The notes under the pieces are model-generated. The model ran no database searches. It saw only the letters and a list, made by a program, of their open reading frames with translations, and was not told where the DNA came from. A stretch of 64,000 nt of DNA from Methylobacterium radiotolerans JCM 2831 (GTDB taxonomy: Bacteria; Pseudomonadota; Alphaproteobacteria; Rhizobiales; Beijerinckiaceae): the NCBI RefSeq assembly GCF_000019725.1, contig NC_010505.1, forward strand, positions 3,103,001 through 3,167,000, given 5' to 3'. Every line of letters starts with the position of its first letter. Position 1 is the first letter of the stretch. Position numbers and translations under genes: made by a program. Below, in pieces: positions 1-9,131 of this stretch.

Positions 1-722
1 CGGCCCTGGCCGAGGCCTCGACCATGCTGTCCGGGGTCTCCCGGGGCGCCGGGGTCGTCCTGACCACGAAGGCGAACGTCAACCTGAAGCACATCGAGTT
101 CGTGCGCCTCGATCCGGCCCGGGCCCTCGTCATCCTCGTCTCGGACGACGGCTCGGTGGAGAACCGCCTCGTGGACCTGCCGCCGGGCCTGCCGGCCGGC
201 GCGCTCCAGGAGGCGACGAACTTCCTGAACGCGCGCCTGCAGGGCCGCACGCTCGGCACGCTCCGCGCCGAGATCGAGGCCGGTCGCAAGGCGATGAAGC
301 GGGAGCTCGACGCGATCACCGAGCGCCTCGTCGATGCCGGGCTCGCCACGCCGGTCGGCCCGTCGGAGGCGCGCCAGCTGATCGTGCGCGGGCAGGCCAA
401 CCTGCTCGACGACCTGCGCGCGGTCGAGGACCTCGAGCGCATCCGCCTGCTGTTCAACGATCTGGAGACCCAGAAGGACGTGATCGATCTCCTGTCCCGC
501 GCCGAGGGCGGCGAGGGCGTGCGGATCTTCATCGGCTCGGAGAACAAGCTGTTCTCGCTGTCGGGCTCCTCGCTGATCGCGGCGCCGTTCCGCGACGGTT
601 CGCAGAAGATCGTCGGCGTCGTCGGCGTGATCGGTCCGACCCGGCTCAACTACGCGCGGATCGTGCCGATGGTCGACTACACGGCGCGCGTGGTGTCGAA
701 GCTCCTGGACGGCGGGCGGTAG
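1..722 (+). CDS. hrcA: HrcA heat-shock repressor, C-terminal part (gene begins before the window)
   Basis: About 240 codons of an open frame run in from the left edge (first full codon at 3) to the TAG at 720-722. The visible part carries the HrcA-typical stretch [17 protein letters not shown] and ends with the [18 protein letters not shown] region that closes HrcA proteins. HrcA is a transcription repressor that binds the CIRCE inverted repeat upstream of groESL/dnaK operons and responds to GroEL availability. The family is about 340-360 residues, so the N-terminal winged helix lies outside the window. grpE, a common downstream partner, is not next to it; the following gene is convergent. 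Confidence 0.93.
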   Translation, partial: ALAEASTMLSGVSRGAGVVLTTKANVNLKHIEFVRLDPARALVILVSDDGSVENRLVDLPPGLPAGALQEATNFLNARLQGRTLGTLRAEIEAGRKAMKRELDAITERLVDAGLATPVGPSEARQLIVRGQANLLDDLRAVEDLERIRLLFNDLETQKDVIDLLSRAEGGEGVRIFIGSENKLFSLSGSSLIAAPFRDGSQKIVGVVGVIGPTRLNYARIVPMVDYTARVVSKLLDGGR

Positions 723-776
723 AGGGCACCGGGCAGAGGATCCGCCCGGCGCACCGATCTTCCTGTGACCGCCCGC

Positions 777-1577
777 TCAGGCCGGGATCACGTCCACGAT
801 CTCGTAGGTGTCGGGATCGATGATCACGATATCGTCCCGCACGAGGATGAAGTCGTAACCTTCGTATTCCGGCACCAGCTCGATGATCGCCGGCGGCAGC
901 CGGTGGAGGGTGATCGAGCGCGGGATCGCCGTGCCCACCGCCAGACCGAAGGCCACGTCCCGGAGCGGCGAGACGCCCAGGCGCGTGATCGAGCTGCGGA
1001 ACTCGGTCCGCTGACGGGTATCGAGGCGGCCGACAGCGCCGCGGACGGCGCCGCGGTCGCGGGCGCCGGCGCGGCCACCCCGTTCCGCGGCCGGACCGCG
1101 ATCGCCGCGCGCGGGACCGGCCGCGTCGCGGTTGCCGCGCTCGGGACCGGCGCCGGGCTCGCGCCCACCCCGCTCGCCCCGGTCCCCGCGATCGCCGGCA
1201 CCGGGATTCGCGGCCGGCCCGCCCCGGTCCGCCGGTCCGTTGCGCTCGGCCGCGCCGCCCGGACGGCCCGGCCCCTCGGTACCGCGACCGGCGGCGCCGC
1301 CCGGCTCGGCGCCGCGCGGGCCACCCTCGGCCCCGCCGGGGCCGCGCATCGCCCCGCCCTCGGCCCCGCCGGCGCCACCCCGCATGCCGCCGCCCGCACC
1401 GCCGCCCGCACCGCCACCGGCCGGACCGGCGCCCGCACCGGCCGCGCCACCGGGACCGCCGGCGCCGCCGCCGCCGGGTCCGGCCCCGCCGCCGCCCGGG
1501 CCGCCCTGCGCGAACGCCGTCGCCGCTCCGGCGACGACGAGGGCCGCGGCGACCGTGTCTCTCAGAATCCGCTTCAT
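777..1577 (-). CDS. Gly/Ala-rich exported protein with C-terminal DUF1236 domain
   Basis: 266 residues. The start at 1577 has an excellent AGGAGGAG ribosome site just upstream, so the longer reading frame reaching to 1667 is not needed. The N-terminus (MKRILRDTVAAALVVAGAA) is a signal peptide. Residues of roughly 25-165 are a low-complexity Gly/Pro/Ala/Arg-rich stretch, and the last 80 residues resemble the DUF1236 domain (RSITLHRLPPAIIELVPEYEGY, then VIIDPDTYEIVDVIP). Alphaproteobacterial DUF1236 proteins are small secreted or periplasmic proteins of unknown role, often with repetitive N-terminal regions. The gene converges on hrcA. Confidence 0.8.
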   Translation of the reverse strand: MKRILRDTVAAALVVAGAATAFAQGGPGGGGAGPGGGGAGGPGGAAGAGAGPAGGGAGGGAGGGMRGGAGGAEGGAMRGPGGAEGGPRGAEPGGAAGRGTEGPGRPGGAAERNGPADRGGPAANPGAGDRGDRGERGGREPGAGPERGNRDAAGPARGDRGPAAERGGRAGARDRGAVRGAVGRLDTRQRTEFRSSITRLGVSPLRDVAFGLAVGTAIPRSITLHRLPPAIIELVPEYEGYDFILVRDDIVIIDPDTYEIVDVIPA

Positions 1578-1815
1578 GGCTTCTCCTCCTGGGGTGGTCG
1601 GAGCGCCATCGACGCCCACGCCGGGCCGCAACGGGGCCTCGGGGCGAACCGTTCCGTCCCGCGGCACTGTGGACGCGCGGCCGGTGACACGCGCCCGCGC
1701 TGTCCTCGGCTAAGTCGGATCACGGTCTTGCGATCAGGCGCGTCACCTGTAACGTCGCGCCGCACGAAGAAGAGACCGGTTTCGGCCGGCATCAAGATTG
1801 ATCCACGGAGACGCC

Positions 1816-3180
1816 ATGTCCGCCTCTCGAGACGATACGATCGGTATCGCACCGAGTGCCCTCGATGATGCTGCGGACCGGAAGCGCCGGATCTGGGCGA
1901 TCGTCGGATCGTCCTCGGGCAATCTCGTCGAGTGGTACGACTTCTACTGCTACGCGTTCTTCGCGCTCTACTTCGCGCCGGCCTTCTTCCCGAAGGGCGA
2001 TTCCACCAGCCAGCTCCTGCAGACCGCCGGCATCTTCGCGGTGGGCTTCTTCATGCGCCCGATCGGCGGATGGCTGTTCGGGCGCATCGCCGACCGGGTC
2101 GGCCGCCGGACCTCGATGGTCATCTCGGTGCTGATGATGTGCTTCGGCTCGCTGCTGATCGGCATCCTGCCGACCTACGAGCATGTCGGCACGCTGGCGC
2201 CCGTGCTGCTGCTCCTCGCCCGCATGCTCCAGGGCCTGTCGGTCGGCGGCGAGTACGGCACTTCGGCCACCTACATGAGCGAGGTGGCGATCAAGGGCCG
2301 GCGCGGCTTCTTCGCCTCGTTCCAGTACGTCACGCTGATCGGCGGCCAGCTCCTCGCCTCGCTGGTCCTGGTGCTGCTGCAGACGGTGATGACCGGTCAG
2401 GAACTCACCGCGTGGGGCTGGCGCATCCCGTTCTTCATCGGCGCCGCGCTGGCGGTCGTCGCGCTCTATCTGCGGCGCTCGCTGGCCGAGACGAAGGACA
2501 GCAGCGACAAGGAGACCGCCGGCACCTTCTCGGCGCTGGCCAAGCACTGGCGGGCGTTCCTGGTCGTGGTCGCCTACACGGCCGGCGGCTCCCTGAGCTT
2601 CTACACCTTCACGACGTACATGCAGAAATACCTCGTCAACACCGCCGGCATGCCGAAGACCTCGGCGTCGCAGACGATGACGGCGGTGCTGTTCGTCTAC
2701 ATGATCATCCAGCCGCTCTTCGGCGCGCTCTCCGACAGGATCGGCCGGAAGGCCAACATGCTGCTCTACAGCGGCCTCGGCACGCTCATGGTGGTGCCGC
2801 TGATGACGGCTCTCGGGACCAACAAGGACCCCTACCTCGCCTTCGCGCTGATCTCCCTCGGCCTCGCGGTGGTGTCGTTCTACACGGGCATCAGCGGCAT
2901 CGTGAAAGCGGAGCTGTTCCCCACCAACGTCCGCGCCCTCGGCGTCGGCCTGTCCTACGCGGTCGCCAACGCCACCTTCGGCGGCACCGCCGAGTTCGTC
3001 GCCCTGTGGTTCAAGGACAACGGCATGGAGAGCACGTTCTTCTGGTACGTGACTGTCCTGATGGCGGTCGCCTTCGTGGCCTCGCTGATCATGCCGAACC
3101 CCAAGGTCCACGGCTATCTCGACGGCGCCGGCACCGTCGAGGAGGCGCTGGGCAAGAAACCCCGTCTCGCCCACGCCTGA
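1816..3180 (+). CDS. MFS dicarboxylate/alpha-ketoglutarate-type proton symporter (KgtP-like)
   Basis: 454 residues with about 12 hydrophobic segments and the features of the metabolite:H+ symporter branch of the [19 protein letters not shown] near the N-terminus, the loop 2-3 motif [10 protein letters not shown] at residues 89-98 and [21 protein letters not shown] after helix 4. These match KgtP-type carriers for 2-oxoglutarate or related organic acids; the exact substrate cannot be read from sequence. The ATG at 1816 is preceded by CGGAG five bases upstream, better than the ATG at 1798. It stands alone, followed by a hairpin at 3186-3214. Confidence 0.85.
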   Translation: MSASRDDTIGIAPSALDDAADRKRRIWAIVGSSSGNLVEWYDFYCYAFFALYFAPAFFPKGDSTSQLLQTAGIFAVGFFMRPIGGWLFGRIADRVGRRTSMVISVLMMCFGSLLIGILPTYEHVGTLAPVLLLLARMLQGLSVGGEYGTSATYMSEVAIKGRRGFFASFQYVTLIGGQLLASLVLVLLQTVMTGQELTAWGWRIPFFIGAALAVVALYLRRSLAETKDSSDKETAGTFSALAKHWRAFLVVVAYTAGGSLSFYTFTTYMQKYLVNTAGMPKTSASQTMTAVLFVYMIIQPLFGALSDRIGRKANMLLYSGLGTLMVVPLMTALGTNKDPYLAFALISLGLAVVSFYTGISGIVKAELFPTNVRALGVGLSYAVANATFGGTAEFVALWFKDNGMESTFFWYVTVLMAVAFVASLIMPNPKVHGYLDGAGTVEEALGKKPRLAHA

Positions 3181-3185
3181 ACGAG

Positions 3186-3214
3186 GGCCGCCCGGCTGGA
3201 CCGGGCCGGCCTTT
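3186..3214 (+). terminator. GC hairpin after the MFS gene
   Basis: GGCCGCCCGG and CCGGGCCGGCC form a stem with a single bulged base around a five-base loop, followed by only three T. It starts six bases after the MFS stop codon. The short T run makes efficient intrinsic termination uncertain. Confidence 0.5.
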
Positions 3215-3265
3215 CACGCTGATATGGCTCCCGCCGGGCGCGCCAGACGCCCGCGGGAGGACGCC

Positions 3266-4447
3266 ATGTTCAGGAATGCCGCCGTCGGGGCGCTGGCCCT
3301 GCTCTGTCTCGCGACCGCAGCGCGCTCCGGGGCCGCCGAGCCGGGAACCGCCGACGCGCCGTTCAGGCCGACGCGGCCCGCGGGCTACCTCTTCGTCGGC
3401 GGCCGCTACGCCACGGCGGGCGGCAAGACGACGGCGTCCGGGCAGATGTTCGTGGAGTACCGCGCCCCGGAGCGGGTGACGCAGCCCTACCCGATCGTCC
3501 TGGTGCACGGCACCGCGCAGACCGGGACCAACTTCCTCGGCACCCCGGACGGGCGCCCGGGCTGGGCCGACCGCTTCGCCGCGAAGGGCTTCGCGGTCTA
3601 CGTCGTCGACCAGGTCGGCCGCGGCCGCTCGGGCGGCGACCCGGACACCTACGGTCCCTACGCCCGCCTGCCCGCCGAGGATCTGGAGACGGTGTTCACC
3701 GGCCAGGAGCGCTTCGCGCTCTACCCGCAGGCGAAGCTTCACACGCAGTGGCCGGGCGGCGCGGGAGTCCGCGGCAACGCCGCCTTCGACCAGTTCTACC
3801 TCTCCCAGGTGCCCTACATCGCCAGCGCGCTGAAGAGCGAGGAACTGGTCGATCCGGCGCTGGTCGCGCTGCTCGAGACGATCGGCCCCGCGATCCTGCT
3901 GACGCACTCGCAGGCGGGCGTCTTCGGCTGGGCGGTCTCCGATCAGCGGCCCGACCTCGTGAAGGCGCACGTGGCCGTGGAGCCCAACGGACCGACCTTC
4001 TACGACATCCGCTTCAAGGGCGGCGCGGAGTGGTACGAGCGCGTCGGCGAGTCCCGGGCGCGGCCCTACGGCATCACCCGGGTGCCGCTGCACTTCGAGC
4101 CGCCGGTGAGCGGTCCGGCCGACCTGACGGTCGTCCAGGCCGAGAGCGCCGCCGCGCCCGACAAGATCCGCTGCTGGCTCCAGGCCGAGCCCGCGCGCCG
4201 GTTGCCGAACCTCGCCCGGGTCCCGGCGGTGATCGTCACCGCCGAGGCCTCGTTCCGGGCCACCATGGACGATTGCACGGCGGCCTTCCTGACCCAGGCC
4301 GGGGCGCGACCGGACCGGCTGGCGCTCGCCGAGCACGGCATCCGCGGCAACGGCCACATGATGATGCTGGAATCGAACAGCGACGCGGTGGCGGACGCGA
4401 TCGTCGGCTGGATCCAGGGCCGGGTCCGGGCTCCGGCCCAGCCTTAA
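3266..4447 (+). CDS. Exported alpha/beta-hydrolase, esterase 713-like
   Basis: 393 residues. The ATG at 3266 follows GGGAGG and gives a clear signal peptide (hydrophobic core ALALLCLATAA, cleavage near SGAAEP). The alpha/beta-hydrolase landmarks are the oxyanion segment IVLVHGTAQTG (His81), the nucleophile elbow LLTHSQAG with Ser215, and a late His364 in RGNGHMMMLESNSD. The nucleophile motif is H-S-Q-A-G rather than a strict GxSxG, as in bacterial esterases of the Alcaligenes esterase 713 type. It probably hydrolyses a small ester in the periplasm; the substrate is unknown. It is not obviously in an operon. Confidence 0.78.
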   Translation: MFRNAAVGALALLCLATAARSGAAEPGTADAPFRPTRPAGYLFVGGRYATAGGKTTASGQMFVEYRAPERVTQPYPIVLVHGTAQTGTNFLGTPDGRPGWADRFAAKGFAVYVVDQVGRGRSGGDPDTYGPYARLPAEDLETVFTGQERFALYPQAKLHTQWPGGAGVRGNAAFDQFYLSQVPYIASALKSEELVDPALVALLETIGPAILLTHSQAGVFGWAVSDQRPDLVKAHVAVEPNGPTFYDIRFKGGAEWYERVGESRARPYGITRVPLHFEPPVSGPADLTVVQAESAAAPDKIRCWLQAEPARRLPNLARVPAVIVTAEASFRATMDDCTAAFLTQAGARPDRLALAEHGIRGNGHMMMLESNSDAVADAIVGWIQGRVRAPAQP

Positions 4448-4502
4448 CCCGCCGCTTACCGTGTCGCGGCGAGGGTGCGGCCGTCATCCGACGAGGGACT
4501 GC

Positions 4503-4784
4503 ATGACCGACATGACCGACACCGTGGGCGTCGCGGGCGACCGCATCCGCTCGATCATCGAGCGCGTGGAACGGCTGGAGGAGGAGATCAAGGACCTGAT
4601 GGAGGCCAAGAAGGAGGTCTTCGCCGAGGCCAAGGGCGAGGGTCTCGACGTGAAGGTGCTCAAGGAGATCCTGAAGATCCGCAAGCAGGACAAGGACGAG
4701 CGCGACGAGCAGGAGACGCTCCTCGACGTCTACCTGCGCGCCATGGACGCGCCGTCGCCGGCTCCGATCGCCGTCGCGGCCTGA
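4503..4784 (+). CDS. gapR: GapR-type nucleoid-associated protein (DUF2312)
   Basis: 93 residues, nearly all predicted helical coiled coil, with the family core AGDRIRSIIERVERLEEEIK, the DIYAEAKGEG-like segment EVFAEAKGEG and KEILKIRKQDKDERDEQE. DUF2312 proteins include Caulobacter GapR, a small essential protein that binds overtwisted AT-rich DNA ahead of replication and transcription and stimulates topoisomerases. The assignment rests on full-length similarity from memory. The ATG at 4503 fits the family length; an upstream in-frame start would add 14 unrelated residues. It ends against purC, separated by the hairpin at 4796-4820. Confidence 0.9.
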   Translation: MTDMTDTVGVAGDRIRSIIERVERLEEEIKDLMEAKKEVFAEAKGEGLDVKVLKEILKIRKQDKDERDEQETLLDVYLRAMDAPSPAPIAVAA

Positions 4785-4795
4785 CACGCTCGACC

Positions 4796-4820
4796 GGGTG
4801 CGGCGCCGGGCGCCGCACCC
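4796..4820. terminator. Bidirectional hairpin between gapR and purC
   Basis: GGGTGCGGCGC and GCGCCGCACCC form a perfect 11-bp stem around a CGG loop in the gap between the two convergent genes. On the plus strand it is followed by CTCTCC. Placement and perfect pairing support a shared terminator. Confidence 0.65.
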
Positions 4821-4837
4821 CTCTCCGCGTGGCGCAG

Positions 4838-5815
4838 CTAGGCCGCGAGATAGGCGGCGATGTTGCGCCGGATCCGCTCCAGGGGATCCTCCGCCGGGTC
4901 CGGCAGGACGAAGCGCGCGCCGGTGATCGTCTCGTAGGCGCGGATGTAGACCGCGGCGGTCTCCAGGACGACCTCGGCCGGAATCTCCGGGATCGGGTCC
5001 TTGTAGGGGTCGCAGCGGGCGACGACCCAGTTGCGCACGAAGTCCTTGTCGAAGCTCTCCGGGGCCGAACCCGCGGCGAAGCGCTCGGGATAGCTCTGGG
5101 CGAACCAGTACCGGCTGCTGTCCGGCGTGTGGATCTCGTCGGCGAGGACGATCCGGCCTTCCGGATCCGTTCCGAACTCGTACTTCGTGTCGGCCAGGAT
5201 CAGGCCGCGCTCCGCCGCCAGGGCCGTCCCGCGCGCGAACAGCGCCAGGGCCGCCTCGGACACGGTCCGCCACTGCGCGCGCGTCAGCAATCCGCGCTCG
5301 AGGATCTCCGCCTCGGTGAGCGGCTCGTCGTGGCCGCCGTCGAACGCCTTGGTGGTCGGCGTGATGATCGCCTCCGGCAGCCGCTGGTTCGGCCGCATCT
5401 CGTCGGGGAAGCGGTGGCCGTACATGTCCCGCTCGCCGGCGCGGTAGCGCGTCAGGATCGACGTCGATGTGGTGCCCGCGAGGTAGCCGCGCACCACCAC
5501 CTCCACGGGTAGGATCTCGAGGCGCCGGCCGACCACCACGTTCGGGTCGGGATAGGCGATGACGTGGTTCGGGCAGAGGTCGGCGGTCTGCTCGAACCAG
5601 TAGCGGGCGGTCTGGGTCAGGACCTGGCCCTTGAACGGGATGGCCGCGAGCGCCCGGTCGAAGGCGCTGATCCGGTCCGAGGTGATGAGGATGCGCCGGC
5701 CGTCAGGGAGGTCGTAATTGTCCCGAACCTTGCCGCGGTAGTGCCGGGGCAACTCGGGCAGGGTCGCGTCGCGCAGGACCTGATGCGCGTGCGGGGCGAG
5801 ATCTGCCGTGTTCAT
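4838..5815 (-). CDS. purC: SAICAR synthetase (phosphoribosylaminoimidazole-succinocarboxamide synthase)
   Basis: 325 residues. The protein makes SAICAR from CAIR, aspartate and ATP in purine biosynthesis. Characteristic segments are the nucleotide-binding start [53 protein letters not shown] and [16 protein letters not shown]. At 325 residues it belongs to the longer, yeast Ade1-like branch and not the ~240-residue E. coli/Bacillus type. The ATG at 5815 has GGAAAG upstream and begins the conserved protein; the open frame continuing to 6040 codes nothing recognisable. Confidence 0.96.
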   Translation of the reverse strand: MNTADLAPHAHQVLRDATLPELPRHYRGKVRDNYDLPDGRRILITSDRISAFDRALAAIPFKGQVLTQTARYWFEQTADLCPNHVIAYPDPNVVVGRRLEILPVEVVVRGYLAGTTSTSILTRYRAGERDMYGHRFPDEMRPNQRLPEAIITPTTKAFDGGHDEPLTEAEILERGLLTRAQWRTVSEAALALFARGTALAAERGLILADTKYEFGTDPEGRIVLADEIHTPDSSRYWFAQSYPERFAAGSAPESFDKDFVRNWVVARCDPYKDPIPEIPAEVVLETAAVYIRAYETITGARFVLPDPAEDPLERIRRNIAAYLAA

Positions 5816-6027
5816 CGGGCTTTCCGTCAGGCTGAACGGCGACCGCGCCGTCGGACCTCTGTGCGCGGACGGGCCGGGAAATTCCAGTCCTGGCCCCCGC
5901 GAGGGCGCGCGGCGCCCGCCCTCGCCCTGGTCGGGCCCGCCCGGAACCCTACACTTACGCGGGGACCAACGACGGTGGATGACCGGCCGCACGGCGCCGA
6001 ACGCGTCTCCCGGACGGCCGAGGCGCG

Positions 6028-6780
6028 ATGTACGAGACACCCCAACCGTCGGGCAGAGACCCGTTCCTACGCCGGATCGAGACGGTGGCCCTGTTCCGGC
6101 TGACCGACGCGGAGCGCGCCGCGCTCGCCACGATCCCCATGCAGGTCGCCCAGTTCGAGCCCAATCAGGACATCATCCGGGAGGGCGACCGCCCGTCCCG
6201 GAGCTTCGCGCTGCTCAGCGGGATCGCCTGCACCTACAAGTCGACCCGTGCGGGCAAGCGGCAGGTGATGAGCTACCATGTCCCCGGGGACGTGCCGGAT
6301 TTCCAGAGCCTGTTCCTGGAGGTGCTCGACATCAACATCGCCACGGTGAGCGCCTGCCGCCTCGGCTTCGTCCAGCACGACGCGGTCCGGGCCATGCTGC
6401 GGGCGCACCCGCGGCTCAACGAGGTGTTCTGGCGCGCGACGCTGATCGACGCCGCCATGGTCCGGGAGTGGATGCTCAACACCGGGCGCCGCGAAGCCTA
6501 TGCCCGGATGGCCCACCTGTTCTGCGAGCTGGTGACGCGGCTCGGCGCGGTCGGGCTGGCGCCCGACCTGACCTGCGACTTGCCGATGACGCAGCCGGAA
6601 CTCGCGGACGCCCTCGGCATCACGTCGGTCCACGTCAACCGCACGGTTCGCGATCTGCGAGCCGCCGGCCTCATCGCGCTGCGGGGTCGCCGCCTCACCG
6701 TCAACGACTGGGCCGGGCTGCAGGAGGCGGCGGAGTTCGACCCGACCTACCTGCACCTGCGCGATGCGGAGACGCGCTGA
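6028..6780 (+). CDS. Crp/Fnr-family transcription regulator
   Basis: 250 residues. Residues of about 20-140 form a cyclic-nucleotide-binding-like beta roll ([23 protein letters not shown]), and residues of about 165-225 form the Crp-type winged helix ([20 protein letters not shown], then [17 protein letters not shown]). No cysteine cluster for an FNR-type iron-sulfur centre is visible at the N-terminus. Such short Crp/Fnr regulators are abundant in Methylobacterium and Bradyrhizobium; the ligand and targets are unknown. It diverges from purC, the two starts lying about 210 bases apart, so it could control purC or itself (inference only). Confidence 0.88.
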   Translation: MYETPQPSGRDPFLRRIETVALFRLTDAERAALATIPMQVAQFEPNQDIIREGDRPSRSFALLSGIACTYKSTRAGKRQVMSYHVPGDVPDFQSLFLEVLDINIATVSACRLGFVQHDAVRAMLRAHPRLNEVFWRATLIDAAMVREWMLNTGRREAYARMAHLFCELVTRLGAVGLAPDLTCDLPMTQPELADALGITSVHVNRTVRDLRAAGLIALRGRRLTVNDWAGLQEAAEFDPTYLHLRDAETR

Positions 6781-6877
6781 CGGGCACGCGCGCGCTGAGA
6801 CCGCTCATCGTCTAGAAGGAGGCGTGTTCTCGGTCGCGGGCTCTATCGATCCGAGGATCGGGCGCTCAGCGAGCTGA

Positions 6878-6953
6878 TGGTGCCCAGGGACGGAGTCGAA
6901 CCGCCGACACTGCGATTTTCAGTCGCATGCTCTACCAACTGAGCTACCTGGGC
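6878..6953 (-). tRNA. tRNA-Phe (anticodon GAA)
   Basis: Read on the minus strand, the 76-base sequence folds as a full cloverleaf: acceptor GCCCAGG/CCUGGGC, D arm GCUC/GAGC, anticodon stem UGCGA/UCGCA with loop CUGAAAA, variable region GUGUC, T arm GGCGG/CCGUC with UUCGACU loop, discriminator A and an encoded CCA. The anticodon GAA reads Phe codons. It stands alone between the Crp/Fnr gene and yacG. Confidence 0.97.
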
Positions 6954-7056
6954 GTCGTCCGCGCCGGTGTCGGCCTCGGACGTCGCGGGGTATAGTGAGT
7001 GCTTGGCGGCCTGTCCAGCCTCGCGTGACGCCGACGTGACCGGAAGGCCGAAAAAT

Positions 7057-7242
7057 TCAGTCCTCCGGATCCGGCGAGGGCGGCGGCGCGTCCGGATCGC
7101 GCTCCTCGGGTATCGCGTAGCGCTCGTTGAGCCAGCGCCCGAGATCGACGTCGGCGCAGCGCTGGGAGCAGAACGGCCGGAAATCCGGCACGGACGGCTG
7201 TCGGCAGATCGGACAGGGCGGCGGCCGGCGTTCGCGGCTCAT
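7057..7242 (-). CDS. yacG: DNA gyrase inhibitor YacG, small zinc protein
   Basis: 61 residues with the YacG zinc site: Cys10 and Cys13 (CPIC) paired with Cys25 and Cys29 (CSQRC), followed by [13 protein letters not shown]. YacG binds one zinc ion and, in E. coli, interacts with GyrB to inhibit DNA gyrase. The C-terminus is Asp/Pro-rich as usual. Its ATG at 7242 overlaps the TGA of maf by four bases (ATGA), so the two are translationally coupled. The maf-yacG pair is a standard alphaproteobacterial arrangement. Confidence 0.93.
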   Translation of the reverse strand: MSRERRPPPCPICRQPSVPDFRPFCSQRCADVDLGRWLNERYAIPEERDPDAPPPSPDPED

Positions 7243-7892
7243 GCCAGGGCGCCCCACCCGGCCCGGACGGGATAGCCCTCGCCGTCGAGCAGACTGAGGG
7301 TCTCGTAGAGCGGCAGGCCGACCACGCCGCTGTACGAGCCGACCAGCTTCACCACGAAGGCTCCGGCCAGTCCCTGGATCGCGTAGCCGCCGGCTTTGCC
7401 GCGCCACTCGCCCGAGGCCACGTAGCCCTGGATGTCGCGGCCCGAGAGGCGCTTGAACCGGACGCGGCTCTCGACGATCCGCTCGCGGCGCCCGCGGGGC
7501 GAGAGGACGCAGACCGCCGTGTAGACCCGGTGCTGCCGCCCCGAGAGCAGGCGCAGGCAATCCGCGGCCTCGTCGGGAACCTCGGCCTTCGGCAGGACGC
7601 GCCGCCCGACCGCCACCACCGTGTCGGCCGACAGGAGCCAGGTGGGTGTCGCGGTGTCCTCCAGGTGAAGCGCCGCCTCGGCGGTGGCGAGCTTCGTCCG
7701 CGCGAGGCGGCGCGCCAGTTCGCGCGGCGGCTCGGCCTTGCGCGGCGTCTCGTCGATCTCGGCCGGCAGGAGCGCCGCCGGCTCGATCCCGATCTGCTGG
7801 AGGAGCGCGAGACGGCGCGGCGAAGCGGAGGCGAGCACGAGTCGCGCTGTCGGCTCCGGCGTCGCGCCGATCGCTTCAGGTTTGGCGTCCAT
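7239..7892 (-). CDS. maf: Maf nucleotide pyrophosphatase (septum formation inhibitor family)
   Basis: 217 residues. The Maf fold is marked by [18 protein letters not shown] at the N-terminus, the DETPRK segment, the catalytic-Asp motif [11 protein letters not shown], the [15 protein letters not shown] segment and [11 protein letters not shown] near the end. Maf proteins hydrolyse dTTP, UTP or modified nucleotides to monophosphates and are linked to cell division arrest. The ATG at 7892 is preceded by GGGAC. infA, often found upstream in alphaproteobacteria, is absent here. It overlaps yacG by four bases. Confidence 0.93.
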   Translation of the reverse strand: MDAKPEAIGATPEPTARLVLASASPRRLALLQQIGIEPAALLPAEIDETPRKAEPPRELARRLARTKLATAEAALHLEDTATPTWLLSADTVVAVGRRVLPKAEVPDEAADCLRLLSGRQHRVYTAVCVLSPRGRRERIVESRVRFKRLSGRDIQGYVASGEWRGKAGGYAIQGLAGAFVVKLVGSYSGVVGLPLYETLSLLDGEGYPVRAGWGALA

Positions 7893-8255
7893 GATGTCCC
7901 GTTCGCACAATCGACCGGAGCCGCGCGACCGGAGCCGTGCGCGCCCTGCGCGGCGGCACTTCGTCGGCCGGGACAGGCTCGATGCGCCAGCCTGATAAGG
8001 GAAGGGGTCCGGCTTGTGAACTCGAGCGGGCCGGGCCGTTGGCGCGGGCGCGCGCCGCCTCGAGCGCGCGATCCCTGACCGCCCGGCACGCGCGCCGGCA
8101 GCACCGGTCAGGTTCGGCGGCGCATCGGGACGTCCAACCCGGCAGCGGATCCAGATTAGAGATCCGCCCGGCGGTGCTCGCAAGAACAGCCCAAGGTCAC
8201 GACCGCGGCCGTAACCCGGCGTTAACCACGATCGACCGAGGATGGCGGCATCCGA
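7893..8255. other. Intergenic stretch upstream of maf, no gene seen
   Basis: About 360 bases of GC-rich sequence between the maf start and the next small plus-strand frame. Frames crossing it have no recognisable protein or ribosome site. It should hold the maf-yacG promoter, but I cannot point to convincing -35/-10 elements. A short direct repeat, CGACCGGAGCCG, occurs near 7912-7935. Confidence 0.4.
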
Positions 8256-8480
8256 ATGGGATCGTCATCGATGCTGAACGCTGATCCGCTCGTGCAGCGC
8301 CCGAAGCTCGTCAACGCCGCCCTGCTCGCCCGCGCCCTCGACGGGCTCCGGCCGCAGGTCGCCTCGCCGATCGAGATGTGGCAACGGCTCACAGACCAGT
8401 ACGTGGTCGATCTCGACGCGGTCGCGGCGCTCCTGCCGGCGGACGAGCCGGAGACGCACTGGCTTCCCGCCCGCGACTGA
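8256..8480 (+). CDS. Small hypothetical protein (74 residues)
   Basis: A 74-codon frame, alternative ATG at 8271, encoding a mixed polar protein with a helical segment ([15 protein letters not shown]) followed by [24 protein letters not shown] recognise no domain, signal peptide or membrane segment. It looks coding because the residues are balanced and not the Arg/Pro/Ala-only composition seen in shadow frames in this GC-rich DNA. No strong ribosome site is visible. Function unknown. Confidence 0.5.
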   Translation: MGSSSMLNADPLVQRPKLVNAALLARALDGLRPQVASPIEMWQRLTDQYVVDLDAVAALLPADEPETHWLPARD

Positions 8481-8650
8481 GCCCGGCCCGATCGCCACGT
8501 CCCCGGCCTCCGAGGCCCCGCGCCGCGCTGGCACGTGACGTGCTTCGAAGTCTCCAGCAACCGGAGGAAGCCCCCAGGCAACGACAACGCGGTGGCTCGC
8601 ACGCCGGAGCACCCCGCGGACCTTTCGATCACTCGAAGCTGAGGTCCGTC

Positions 8651-8896
8651 ATGTCGGAATTGCTCTCCGTTGCCCTCGTCTGTGCCGGCACGCTGCTGGC
8701 CCAGGACTGCTCCCGGGACACCGCCCTCGACGTCATCATCGCGCCGGCGCACACGCCGATGGAATGCCTGATGCACGCCCAGACGATGGCCGCCCAGGCC
8801 GGGTTGCCGGGGGGCAGCGACCGCTACCTCAAGGTCGCCTGCGAGCATCGCCGGAGCGAGGCCGAGCCGCGTCCCGCGATCCGCCGCGCCTCGTGA
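8651..8896 (+). CDS. Small secreted hypothetical protein (81 residues)
   Basis: The ATG at 8651 has GAGG seven bases upstream. The N-terminus (MSELLSVALVCAGTLLAQDC) looks like a weak signal peptide, and Cys residues at about 11, 20, 39 and 64 would allow two disulfides in the periplasm. The mature part (DTALDVIIAPAHTPMECLMHAQTMAAQAG, then YLKVACEHR) resembles small Methylobacterium exported proteins of unknown function. No operon partner is obvious. Confidence 0.6.
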   Translation: MSELLSVALVCAGTLLAQDCSRDTALDVIIAPAHTPMECLMHAQTMAAQAGLPGGSDRYLKVACEHRRSEAEPRPAIRRAS

Positions 8897-9131
8897 GGCC
8901 AGGGCTGCGCCGGGCGATTCGGCGCGCACCAGCGTGACCGGCGCGGCGTCTGGTGCATCAAAGTCACGTCGCGACGATTCTTGTTCGCATCCGCCCAACG
9001 GACAGTTGCCGCCCCCGGGAACGGGACCCATCCTGCACGGCCACGCTGATGCAACCCCCACTCCGACATCCGCCAACGTCGCCGCCCCGATAGCCCGCGT
9101 GCCGGGCAGGGCTCAAGCGAGTGCCTGCCCG

